A stretch of DNA of 29,140 nucleotides from an uncultured Bacteroides sp. (GTDB taxonomy: Bacteria > Bacteroidota > Bacteroidia > Bacteroidales > Bacteroidaceae), in contig CAJKDC010000025.1 in NCBI GenBank assembly GCA_905198575.1, positions 1 to 29,140 of the forward strand. The letters run 5' to 3'. The notes under the pieces were generated by a model. The model saw only the letters and a program-made list of their open reading frames with translations. It searched no databases and had not been told where the DNA came from. Shown here one piece after another: positions 23,051-29,140 of the stretch; positions within the stretch are counted from its first letter, which is position 1; each line of letters opens with the position of its first letter. The translations under genes were made by a program, and so were the position numbers.

Positions 23051-23437
23051 TTATTTATTCTTTTTCCACCAAAATGGACGTTGTACATAATAGCCTAATA
23101 AATTACCTAATATCACTCCTAGTGTATTAGCCAGAAAATCTAGCCAGTCACCGCTTCGGGTTGTTGTGCAGTAAGCTTGCATCAATTCGATAATACCGCC
23201 TAATATTGTTGGAAATACCAAGCAAATCCAGATAACTTGTTTTGTAATGCAAGAGTGCTTTCTTAAGTATTCCATCCAAATTATAGAAACAAGTCCGCCA
23301 TACATACAAATGTGTGTCCATTTATCAATAAAAGGAACTTCACTTAATTGGGTTTCGGGTGGAGTAAAAAACGAAAGGTAAAAGATGGCAATTAGTACTA
23401 AAAAAGTAATAGGGTAGTCTTTTAAACGAATATTCAT
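23051..23437 (-). CDS. VanZ-family membrane protein
   Basis: This 128-residue protein has about four hydrophobic segments. The VanZ signature appears as FIDKWTHICMYGGLVSIIW and IIELMQAYCTTTRSGDWLDFLANTLGVILGNLLGYY. The GDxxDxxANxxGxxxG pattern at the end is characteristic of VanZ-like proteins. Some members confer low-level teicoplanin resistance, but most chromosomal copies have no assigned role. I place the start at 23437 (MNIRLKDYP) because the open frame upstream of it crosses the divergent promoter region, with a -7 box at 23461-23468. The gene is convergent with the sigma factor gene and divergent from the symporter. Confidence 0.85.
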   Translation of the reverse strand: MNIRLKDYPITFLVLIAIFYLSFFTPPETQLSEVPFIDKWTHICMYGGLVSIIWMEYLRKHSCITKQVIWICLVFPTILGGIIELMQAYCTTTRSGDWLDFLANTLGVILGNLLGYYVQRPFWWKKNK

Positions 23438-23460
23438 GTTATAAATTTTAATCTTTGCTG

Positions 23461-23468
23461 CAAAAATA
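23461..23468 (-). promoter_or_regulatory. Bacteroides-type -7 box for the VanZ-like gene
   Basis: On the minus strand the sequence reads TATTTTTG, an exact consensus match 23 bp before the ATG at 23437. It lies only 12 bp from the plus-strand -7 box of the divergent symporter gene. Confidence 0.62.
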
Positions 23469-23480
23469 CGATATTTTTTA

Positions 23481-23488
23481 TACATTTG
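23481..23488 (+). promoter_or_regulatory. Bacteroides-type -7 box for the symporter gene
   Basis: TACATTTG matches TAnnTTTG exactly, 33 bp before the ATG at 23522. A TTTG at 23454-23457 is present, but the 23-bp spacing is longer than usual. The upstream in-frame start at 23486 lies inside this box and is therefore unlikely. Confidence 0.6.
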
Positions 23489-23521
23489 CACCCTCATTTG
23501 CTTATAATTATAATTTTTGAT

Positions 23522-24892
23522 ATGCATAATAACGAAAGAGTAAGTTTTAGCAGCAAATTAGGTGCTGTGTTGGCTGCAGCTGGTTCGGCCGTAGGATTAG
23601 GTAATATTTGGCGATTCCCTTATGAAACAGGAAATCATGGAGGTGCTGCATTTATTTTGATATATTTAGCTTGTGTCATTATATTGGGGTTGCCGATTAT
23701 GATTGCAGAGTTTACAATCGGCCGTGGCTCCAAGGCGAGTACCGGAGGAGCTTTTAAAGCTTTGTCTCCTAATTCTCCCTGGAAGTGGGCAGGTTACTTA
23801 GGGGTACTTACTGGCTTTCTTATATTGGGCTATTATACAGTTGTGGCAGGATGGACGCTGGAGTATTTGTATCAGGCATTGACAAATTCCTTTGTAAATC
23901 AGGAGGCAAGTGCATATGTTGCAAGCTTTCAAGAATTTTCTCAAGATCCTTTCCGACCGATGTTATGGTTGGTAATCTTTCTTTTTACTACCCATTATGT
24001 GATTGTAAAGGGGGTAAAAGATGGTATTGAACGTTCTTCTAAAATCATGATGCCCATGCTTTTTATTTTATTATTGGTGTTGGCTGGCTGTTCTCTTACA
24101 TTACCAAATGCTGAGCGTGGTTTGAAGTTCTTATTCCAGCCAGATTTTAGTAAGGTCTCTCCGGATGTATTTTTGGGAGCGATGGGACAGGCATTCTTTT
24201 CGTTAAGTTTGGGTATGGGTTGTCTCTCTACTTATGCGTCTTATTTTGGCAAAGAAGCTCGACTGGGGCACACAGCTCTGAGTGTAGGGCTGATTGATAC
24301 TTTTGTAGCTATCGTAGCAGGGGTAATTATCTTTCCGGCAGCTTTTGCTGTGGGAATAGAGCCAGGCACAGGACCTTCTTTGATTTTTGTGACTTTGCCT
24401 AATGTATTTCAGCAGGCTTTTGGAGCCATACCATGGCTTTCTTATATTTGTTCTGTAATGTTTTATATCTTGCTGGCCTTGGCTGCGCTTACGTCTACAA
24501 TTTCTTTACATGAAGTTTCTACAGCATTTTTGCATGAAAAATTCCATTTTACCCGTGGAAGAGCAGCTTGGATGGTAACTTTGGGTAGTTTGGTTATAGG
24601 TGTAGTTTCTTCATTAGCATTAGGCGTATGGAGTGATTATACAATTGGAGGTCTGAACTTCTTTGATTTCTTAGATTTCTTGACAGCTAAGATTATGTTG
24701 CCTATTGGAGGTTTGTTGGTTGCATTATTTGTAGGCTGGGCAATTGATAAATCGATGGTTCGTAATCAGGTAACCAATTATGGTCATTTAAAAGCTCCAT
24801 ATTATCCAATATATTTGTTTATTTTGCGTTATGTGGCTCCAATTGGTATTGTGCTCATTTTTGTAAATGAGTTAGGTTGGTTGAAATTGTAA
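23522..24892 (+). CDS. Sodium-dependent transporter, NSS family
   Basis: This 456-residue inner-membrane protein of the neurotransmitter:sodium symporter family (LeuT fold) imports a small substrate, probably an amino acid or amine, with sodium. Helix 1 carries the sodium- and substrate-site sequence LGAVLAAAGSAVGLGNIWRFPYETGNHGGAAFILIYL, typical of the family. FFSLSLGMGCLSTYASYFG marks helix 6 and its unwound region. About eleven membrane segments are visible, fewer than the twelve of LeuT, as in many bacterial members. The stop codon TAA overlaps the ATG of the next gene by one base, so the two are coupled. The substrate cannot be assigned. Confidence 0.92.
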   Translation: MHNNERVSFSSKLGAVLAAAGSAVGLGNIWRFPYETGNHGGAAFILIYLACVIILGLPIMIAEFTIGRGSKASTGGAFKALSPNSPWKWAGYLGVLTGFLILGYYTVVAGWTLEYLYQALTNSFVNQEASAYVASFQEFSQDPFRPMLWLVIFLFTTHYVIVKGVKDGIERSSKIMMPMLFILLLVLAGCSLTLPNAERGLKFLFQPDFSKVSPDVFLGAMGQAFFSLSLGMGCLSTYASYFGKEARLGHTALSVGLIDTFVAIVAGVIIFPAAFAVGIEPGTGPSLIFVTLPNVFQQAFGAIPWLSYICSVMFYILLALAALTSTISLHEVSTAFLHEKFHFTRGRAAWMVTLGSLVIGVVSSLALGVWSDYTIGGLNFFDFLDFLTAKIMLPIGGLLVALFVGWAIDKSMVRNQVTNYGHLKAPYYPIYLFILRYVAPIGIVLIFVNELGWLKL

Positions 24893-25821
24893 TGTTTGAC
24901 GATTTTTTCTATTATACTAAATCACAGCGAAGGGCTATTCTGGCTTTATCCGTACTTCTGTGTATCGTGTTGTCCGGCTGGGTAATTGCATCCGTCCGGA
25001 AAGGGAAAAAACTCCCTGAAAACATGACTGCTGCTGACTCTCTCCGGATTGATACTTTTTTAGCATCAATCCGAAGAGAGCAAAAATCATCTTCTGCTAC
25101 GTTCCTTGTAAAAGAGGAAAAACAATTGGCAGGAAAACAACTTTATGCATTAGCTCTTCGACCTTTTGATCCCAATACGGCAGATTCTGCGGAGTTGGTC
25201 GATATGGGTATTCCAATTTTTATTGCACGGAATATATTGCGTTATCGTGAAAAAGGAGGGAGATTTAAAACCGCTGCAGCACTATCTCGTATATATGGGA
25301 TGAATTCTAGTCTTTTTAAACAATTAAAGCCTTTTGTTCAGATTACGGCAAATATTCCTCCTGAGTCTGTCTTGAGAAAGGAGGATACGGTTGAAGTGAA
25401 ACCGCCTTATGAAAAAACGGAGAAGTTTGCAGAAGGTACACTTGTTGATTTAAATTCGGCTGATACTGTTCTATTGAAGCAAGTTCCTGGTATAGGTAGT
25501 TTTTTGGCTCGCAAGATTATAGCTTATCGGAATCAATTAGGCGGTTTTGTTGCAGTTGACCAATTGCAAGATATTAAACAGATAAAAGTTTCTTTAAATA
25601 AGTGGTTTACTGTTAGTGGCAAGCCTTTACGTTATTTGGAGATTAATAATTGGGGATTGGATGCGCTTCGTTCACATCCTTATATGGATTTCTATAAGGC
25701 TAAGGCTATTATAGAATACAGACGAAAGTGTGGAAATATAAAAAGTCTTTCTCAGCTCTCACTATTCGAAGAGTTCTCTGAGAAAGACCTTAAACGATTA
25801 TCGCCTTATTTGAAGTTCTAA
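24892..25821 (+). CDS. Membrane-anchored protein with three helix-hairpin-helix (ComEA-like) domains
   Basis: This 309-residue protein has an N-terminal membrane helix at about 16-34 and a hydrophilic linker. Three successive helix-hairpin-helix units of the ComEA type follow: about 92-152 (DPNTADSAELVDMGIPIFIARNILRYRE), about 187-245 (VDLNSADTVLLKQVPGIGSFLARKIIAYR) and about 250-309 (HPYMDFYKAKAIIEYRRKCG). The middle unit has the canonical VPGIG hairpin; the outer two are divergent. ComEA-type proteins bind double-stranded DNA outside the inner membrane during uptake, so an extracytoplasmic DNA-binding role is plausible but unproven. Start and upstream stop share one base (TAATG). The gene ends 7 bp from the convergent phosphatase gene, with no terminator visible. 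Confidence 0.85.
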   Translation: MFDDFFYYTKSQRRAILALSVLLCIVLSGWVIASVRKGKKLPENMTAADSLRIDTFLASIRREQKSSSATFLVKEEKQLAGKQLYALALRPFDPNTADSAELVDMGIPIFIARNILRYREKGGRFKTAAALSRIYGMNSSLFKQLKPFVQITANIPPESVLRKEDTVEVKPPYEKTEKFAEGTLVDLNSADTVLLKQVPGIGSFLARKIIAYRNQLGGFVAVDQLQDIKQIKVSLNKWFTVSGKPLRYLEINNWGLDALRSHPYMDFYKAKAIIEYRRKCGNIKSLSQLSLFEEFSEKDLKRLSPYLKF

Positions 25822-25828
25822 AAGGGTT

Positions 25829-27250
25829 TTATTCTACAGTATATCCTGCTGCTTTTGCAATTTTAACTGGAATTTCAGTGTTGTCTATTCTTCCTTGGAA
25901 GTTCTCAGCTCCAGCACCGATAGCAAAGACAGGTACATATCCGGCAGAGTGTCCACCGCTGGCCCAGTTTACTAATGCAATTTCGTTTATAATTTCTTTA
26001 GCGACAGCACCTATTGGATCATCGTTCTGATATTCGCTGGCAGTCATTTCGGAAGCACCTTTTTTGTTCTTCTCATATACAGCTTTTAGTCTGGCTTCTT
26101 GCTTTTCTGTCAGAGATACACTTTTCCAGAATCCGAAGTTCTCTTCGAGTGCTTTTTTGACTTGTTCCCAGCTGATACCATTTTTATTCTTGTTTCTTAA
26201 GTCTTTCATTACAGTTGTAAAGCCGCCTTGACTTAATTTTTGATTTTTGAGGACTTGGAGGTTGAGTGCATAAGGACCGCATCCTAAAGCTAATCCTCCG
26301 GTTTCATGGTCCGCAGTGACAACAATCAGAGTCTCATCTGGATGTTGAGCATAAAATTCGTATGCAACTTTAATCGCATTGTCAAAGTCTATAACTTCCT
26401 GAAATACAGTAGCTGCATCGTTAGCATGGCAGGCCCAGTCTATTTTTCCTCCTTCAACCATCAAAAAGAATCCTTTTTCAGTATCCTTATTTAAAAAGTT
26501 GATGGCAGATCGGGTTATATCACATAATGTAAGGTCTGTCTTTTTACGATCGATTGCATACGGAATAGCTGAATTATCTTTTTGAGATGCTTCTTCTGGT
26601 TGGAATAAAATCATCTTATTAGCTTTCTTGGCTTTTTTCTGGTAATCTTTGTAGCCACGAGCTATTGTATATCCTCCCTTTTCTACTAAACTGTACAGAC
26701 TTTCGGATTGGCTGTCTTTGTTTTCGCTGTTATTAGGATCTACAAAGTCAGAACCTGCATAAAAGTCAAATCCTGTAGTGATAAGGTCTTTCCCGATACC
26801 ATATGCATTGCCACGGCTACCTTCATGTGCATAGAAAGCGGCAGGAGTAGCATGGTCTACACTTACACTGGTCGCTATACCTACCTTTTTACCTGCTTTT
26901 TGTGCCCATACTGCAACACTGCTTACAGGAGTAGAAAGGTCTTTCAAAACACCAATAGCTCCATTTTTAGTTTTATGGCCTGTTGCCAGTGCAGTTCCGG
27001 CTGCTGCAGAATCTGTAACGCCATTGGTCGCAGAAAAGGTTGTGGCAACAGTTGAGTAAGGGAATTGTGTAAACTGCAAAGGGGTAATTCCGATTTTTCC
27101 TTCCAGTTCTCCTAGATAAAGTTCTGTTCCTTGTACTTGATTGACACCCATACCGTCTCCTATAAAATAGAAAACATATTTGGCTTGCTGTCCGAATACT
27201 GTGCATACGGCTAGTAAGACAAATAATAAGGAAAGTTTAATTCTTTTCAT
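25829..27250 (-). CDS. Secreted alkaline phosphatase (PhoA family)
   Basis: This is a periplasmic phosphomonoesterase that releases phosphate from diverse substrates. The 473-residue protein has a signal peptide (about residues 1-20, cleaved after VFG). The metal site YFIGDGMG contains Asp32. The nucleophile Ser81 lies in TNGVTDSAAAGTALATGHK. Zinc and magnesium ligands occur in MVEGGKIDWACHANDAA, VTADHETGG and, near the C-terminus, WASGGHSAGYVPVFAIG. The length matches bacterial alkaline phosphatases. No Bacteroides-type promoter was found in the 161-bp divergent region upstream. Phosphate control is likely by analogy, but no Pho-box-like element is recognised. Confidence 0.9.
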   Translation of the reverse strand: MKRIKLSLLFVLLAVCTVFGQQAKYVFYFIGDGMGVNQVQGTELYLGELEGKIGITPLQFTQFPYSTVATTFSATNGVTDSAAAGTALATGHKTKNGAIGVLKDLSTPVSSVAVWAQKAGKKVGIATSVSVDHATPAAFYAHEGSRGNAYGIGKDLITTGFDFYAGSDFVDPNNSENKDSQSESLYSLVEKGGYTIARGYKDYQKKAKKANKMILFQPEEASQKDNSAIPYAIDRKKTDLTLCDITRSAINFLNKDTEKGFFLMVEGGKIDWACHANDAATVFQEVIDFDNAIKVAYEFYAQHPDETLIVVTADHETGGLALGCGPYALNLQVLKNQKLSQGGFTTVMKDLRNKNKNGISWEQVKKALEENFGFWKSVSLTEKQEARLKAVYEKNKKGASEMTASEYQNDDPIGAVAKEIINEIALVNWASGGHSAGYVPVFAIGAGAENFQGRIDNTEIPVKIAKAAGYTVE

Positions 27251-27326
27251 AAGTCTATTTGTTTTTATTGTGGGTTACAAATTACGGAATATTTTTTCTA
27301 AATGGTGTGACTATTCTATTAAAAAA

Positions 27327-27336
27327 ATGCTAGCAT
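27327..27336. promoter_or_regulatory. Palindromic operator-like site between phosphatase and fimbrillin genes
   Basis: ATGCTAGCAT is a perfect 10-bp palindrome midway between the two divergent genes. It is nested in a larger dyad with arms GACTATT (27309-27315) and AATAGTC (27364-27370). It could be a regulator-binding site for one or both genes, although a short palindrome can also occur by chance. Confidence 0.35.
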
Positions 27337-27411
27337 ATGGAAAAAAGATAAGCCGTTTCGTTTAATAGTCAGTAAACAAAAACCTATTGTATAACTTATA
27401 AAATTAGTATT

Positions 27412-28341
27412 ATGAAAAATTATTTTTTAGGAGCTTTGTTTTTGACTTTAGCTGCGTGTCAGCAAGAAGTAATGCCTGGAACTGATGAAAATGCAGAAAC
27501 TTCTCCAATTGTATTGAAAACAATGATTGATGCTCACTCTCAAAGCCGTATTTCTAATAATACAGAAACAGGTGAAAGCGCTTTTGTAGAAGGAGATAAA
27601 ATAGGACTGTTTATGGCCGAGTCTACAAATCCTGTTGCTTTTACGTATAATGGAGTATCTTGGCAGGCTTCAGAACCACTGTATTGGCCTGATAATAAAA
27701 ATAATTTCTTGTTTGAATCTTTTTATCCGTATGTAGAAGAAGCGCAGAGAGATAATATTCCGATGCCATCTCTGTTAGTTCAGGATGGAACATTGGAAGA
27801 TGTATCCAAAAAAGATTTTCTGACTGCCAGTCATACTCAGAACTTTGGAGAAAATGGAGTAGTAACCTTGTCTTTTAGTCACCAGTATAGTTTAATGGCC
27901 TTTACGATTCAAATTACTACCGATGGAGACGAGTCCGCAACTTTACAATCGCTGACTTTAAATGGAGATAAAATTGTAGCACCAGCTACTTATTCGTTTG
28001 TTTCAACTAGCGCAACAGTTCAGGAACCAAGTGAAGGTATTGAACTTGCTTTGTCTGTAAATAAGCCTTGTGGTAAAGAAGGTGAGTCACTATATTGTTT
28101 ACTTAATCCGGTTGATTTGACGTCTGGACTGACGGTTACTTGCAAATATACGGTAGGAGGTGAGTCTTATGTGGCTACAACTACTTTATCTGATCCAAAT
28201 TTGGAAAAAGGAAATATGTATCAGTATCAGCTGAAAGTTAAAGAACGTACTATCGAAGTCTCTGGTTGTACTGTATCAAAATGGAATCTTCAGGAATTAG
28301 AGGATATTGTGATTGATGCTTTCGAAGACAATAATGAATAA
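27412..28341 (+). CDS. Fimbrillin-like (Mfa-type) surface lipoprotein
   Basis: This 309-residue secreted lipoprotein has signal MKNYFLGALFLTLAAC with Cys16 as the lipidation site. The mature part resembles Bacteroidetes fimbrillin-family N-terminal domains: ESAFVEGDKIGLFMAES, then VSWQASEPLYWPDNKNNFLFESFYPY and VVTLSFSHQYSLMAFTIQI. The second half is beta-rich and ends in VSGCTVSKWN, typical of the second fimbrillin domain. Such proteins are structural or accessory subunits of type V pili, exported as lipoproteins and processed by gingipain-like proteases. The gene stands alone, with no other pilus genes visible. It could be a single-gene surface lipoprotein rather than a true pilus subunit. 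Confidence 0.78.
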   Translation: MKNYFLGALFLTLAACQQEVMPGTDENAETSPIVLKTMIDAHSQSRISNNTETGESAFVEGDKIGLFMAESTNPVAFTYNGVSWQASEPLYWPDNKNNFLFESFYPYVEEAQRDNIPMPSLLVQDGTLEDVSKKDFLTASHTQNFGENGVVTLSFSHQYSLMAFTIQITTDGDESATLQSLTLNGDKIVAPATYSFVSTSATVQEPSEGIELALSVNKPCGKEGESLYCLLNPVDLTSGLTVTCKYTVGGESYVATTTLSDPNLEKGNMYQYQLKVKERTIEVSGCTVSKWNLQELEDIVIDAFEDNNE

Positions 28342-28391
28342 AAATAATCATTATAGGGCTGTATTCATTGGGTAGATATTAGAAAAACATG

Positions 28392-28399
28392 TAATTTTG
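28392..28399 (+). promoter_or_regulatory. Bacteroides-type promoter for xpt
   Basis: TAATTTTG matches TAnnTTTG exactly. ATTG at 28367-28370, 21 bp upstream, is a near -33 element. A purine-rich AAAGGAGC ribosome binding site lies at about 28423-28430, 6-7 bp before the ATG at 28437. Confidence 0.7.
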
Positions 28400-28436
28400 C
28401 AGCTTTATACAAAAAGTTATAAAAAGGAGCTGTGAT

Positions 28437-29006
28437 ATGAAAGCGTTAAAAGAGCGTATTTTGCGTGATGGCAAATGTTTCGAAGGGGGAATCTTGAAGG
28501 TTGATAATTTTATAAATCACCAGATGGACCCGATTTTGATGAAGTCAATGGCCGTTGAGTTTGTGCGACGTTTTGCTAGTACAAAGATTAACAAAGTGAT
28601 GACAATAGAGGCAAGTGGTATTGCACCCGCTATAATGGTAGGGTATTTGCTGGAGTTGCCCGTTGTTTTTGCAAAGAAGAAAAAACCAAGCACCATGGAA
28701 AACATGCTGACTACTACGGTTTATTCTTTCACAAAAGACCGTACTTACGATGTTTGTGTAAGTAAGGATTATTTGTGTGAAGGCGATAAGGTGCTTTTTA
28801 TAGATGATTTCCTGGCTAACGGTAATGCAGCGAAAGGAGTAATCGACTTGGTTAACAAGGCTGGAGCCGAACTTGTTGGCATGGGTTTCTTAATAGAAAA
28901 GGCATTTCAGCATGGAGGTGACTATTTGCGTAACGCCGGCATACATGTAGAATCATTGGCTATAATCGATAGCTTGGATGATTGCAAGATTGTAATTAGA
29001 GATTAA
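28437..29006 (+). CDS. xpt: Xanthine phosphoribosyltransferase
   Basis: This purine-salvage enzyme transfers ribose-5-phosphate from PRPP to xanthine, giving XMP. The 189-residue protein starts MKALKERILRDGKCFEGGILKVDNFINHQ, characteristic of Xpt. The PRPP-binding loop VLFIDDFLANGNA lies at 119-131, and the purine-recognition part EASGIAPAIMVGYLL lies at 58-72. FAKKKKPSTM follows. It is monocistronic, with its own promoter and a strong terminator. No purine riboswitch of the kind found before xpt in Bacillus is visible in the 95-bp leader region. It runs toward the right terminal inverted repeat. Confidence 0.95.
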   Translation: MKALKERILRDGKCFEGGILKVDNFINHQMDPILMKSMAVEFVRRFASTKINKVMTIEASGIAPAIMVGYLLELPVVFAKKKKPSTMENMLTTTVYSFTKDRTYDVCVSKDYLCEGDKVLFIDDFLANGNAAKGVIDLVNKAGAELVGMGFLIEKAFQHGGDYLRNAGIHVESLAIIDSLDDCKIVIRD

Positions 29007-29021
29007 ATAATATCTACCTTT

Positions 29022-29078
29022 CCACAAATACCTGCTTGCATTTTAGGTGGAAGCTGGTATTTGTGGTTTTTTATTTTT
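29022..29078 (+). terminator. Intrinsic terminator of xpt
   Basis: CCACAAATACCTGCTT (29022-29037) pairs with AAGCTGGTATTTGTGG (29051-29066) with one mismatch, a 16-position stem and 13-nt loop, followed by TTTTTTATTTTTAT. It shields the right terminal repeat from xpt transcription. Confidence 0.94.
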
Positions 29079-29085
29079 ATATAAT

Positions 29086-29137
29086 CAATACTTCGGTAAA
29101 TTTTTACCGATAAATTAAAATTAAACATAGAATCGGC
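29086..29137. repeat. Right copy of 52-bp perfect terminal inverted repeat
   Basis: This is the exact reverse complement of bases 1-52. The internal palindrome lies at 29093-29110 (TCGGTAAA, TT, TTTACCGA). It begins 8 bp after the T-tract of the xpt terminator. Three further bases (ATA) complete the window. It carries no coding potential that I can see. Confidence 0.97.
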
Positions 29138-29140
29138 ATA

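Noticed and set aside
28400..28436. Purine riboswitch before xpt, as in Bacillus
   Set aside because: Only about 30 nt separate the predicted transcription start from the ATG, too little for an aptamer of about 65 nt.
1..29140. tRNA, rRNA, CRISPR arrays, insertion sequences or recombinase genes
   Set aside because: None were seen on either strand. In particular no integrase or invertase is encoded that could act on the terminal repeats, so any recombinase would have to be elsewhere in the genome.

Overview
The window comes from a Bacteroidales chromosome, most like Bacteroides or Phocaeicola. The evidence is: (i) promoters of the Bacteroides primary-sigma type (TAnnTTTG, with a TTTG-like element about 19-21 bp upstream) ahead of many genes; (ii) a MraY with the long extracytoplasmic insertion seen in Bacteroidetes; (iii) a glycine-lipid gene pair (glsA-glsB); (iv) a fimbrillin-type lipoprotein; and (v) an AT-rich sequence with weak ribosome binding sites. 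The species cannot be fixed from sequence alone.

Layout. 59-8849 (minus strand) is the first half of the division and cell-wall (dcw) cluster, transcribed rsmH > ftsL-like > ftsI > murE > mraY > murD > ftsW with gaps of 4-14 bp. mraZ is absent from its usual place before rsmH. 8850-9211 is a structured divergent spacer. 9212-10996 carries glsA and glsB, closed by a strong terminator. 11249-12580 (minus) is a dGTPase gene, divergent from dut (12701). dut opens a tight operon with a TPR lipoprotein, a DUF4292 (LolB-like) lipoprotein and an EnvC-like LytM protein whose zinc site is degraded. 17110-18177 (minus) is an ArgE-type M20 deacetylase. 18385-20190 is a long-chain acyl-CoA ligase. 20383-21504 is prfB without a programmed frameshift. 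21594-21722 is a 42-residue membrane protein, followed by a CYTH-domain gene, an ECF-like sigma factor, a divergent pair (VanZ-like on minus, NSS sodium symporter on plus) and a membrane-anchored triple helix-hairpin-helix protein. 25829-27250 (minus) is a secreted alkaline phosphatase. A fimbrillin-like lipoprotein and xpt close the window.

Most of the genes are ordinary housekeeping genes for septal peptidoglycan synthesis, envelope lipids and lipoproteins, nucleotide pools and translation termination. The unusual feature is at the edges. Bases 1-52 and 29086-29137 are a perfect 52-bp inverted repeat bracketing the whole 29-kb segment, and each copy has a short palindrome inside it. The left copy lies 6 bp beyond the ftsW stop codon, where murG-murC-ftsQ-ftsA-ftsZ would normally follow. 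This is the geometry of a large invertible segment whose breakpoint falls inside the dcw cluster, or of a dispersed palindromic repeat present in opposite orientations. No recombinase is encoded in the window, and the sequence outside cannot be seen.
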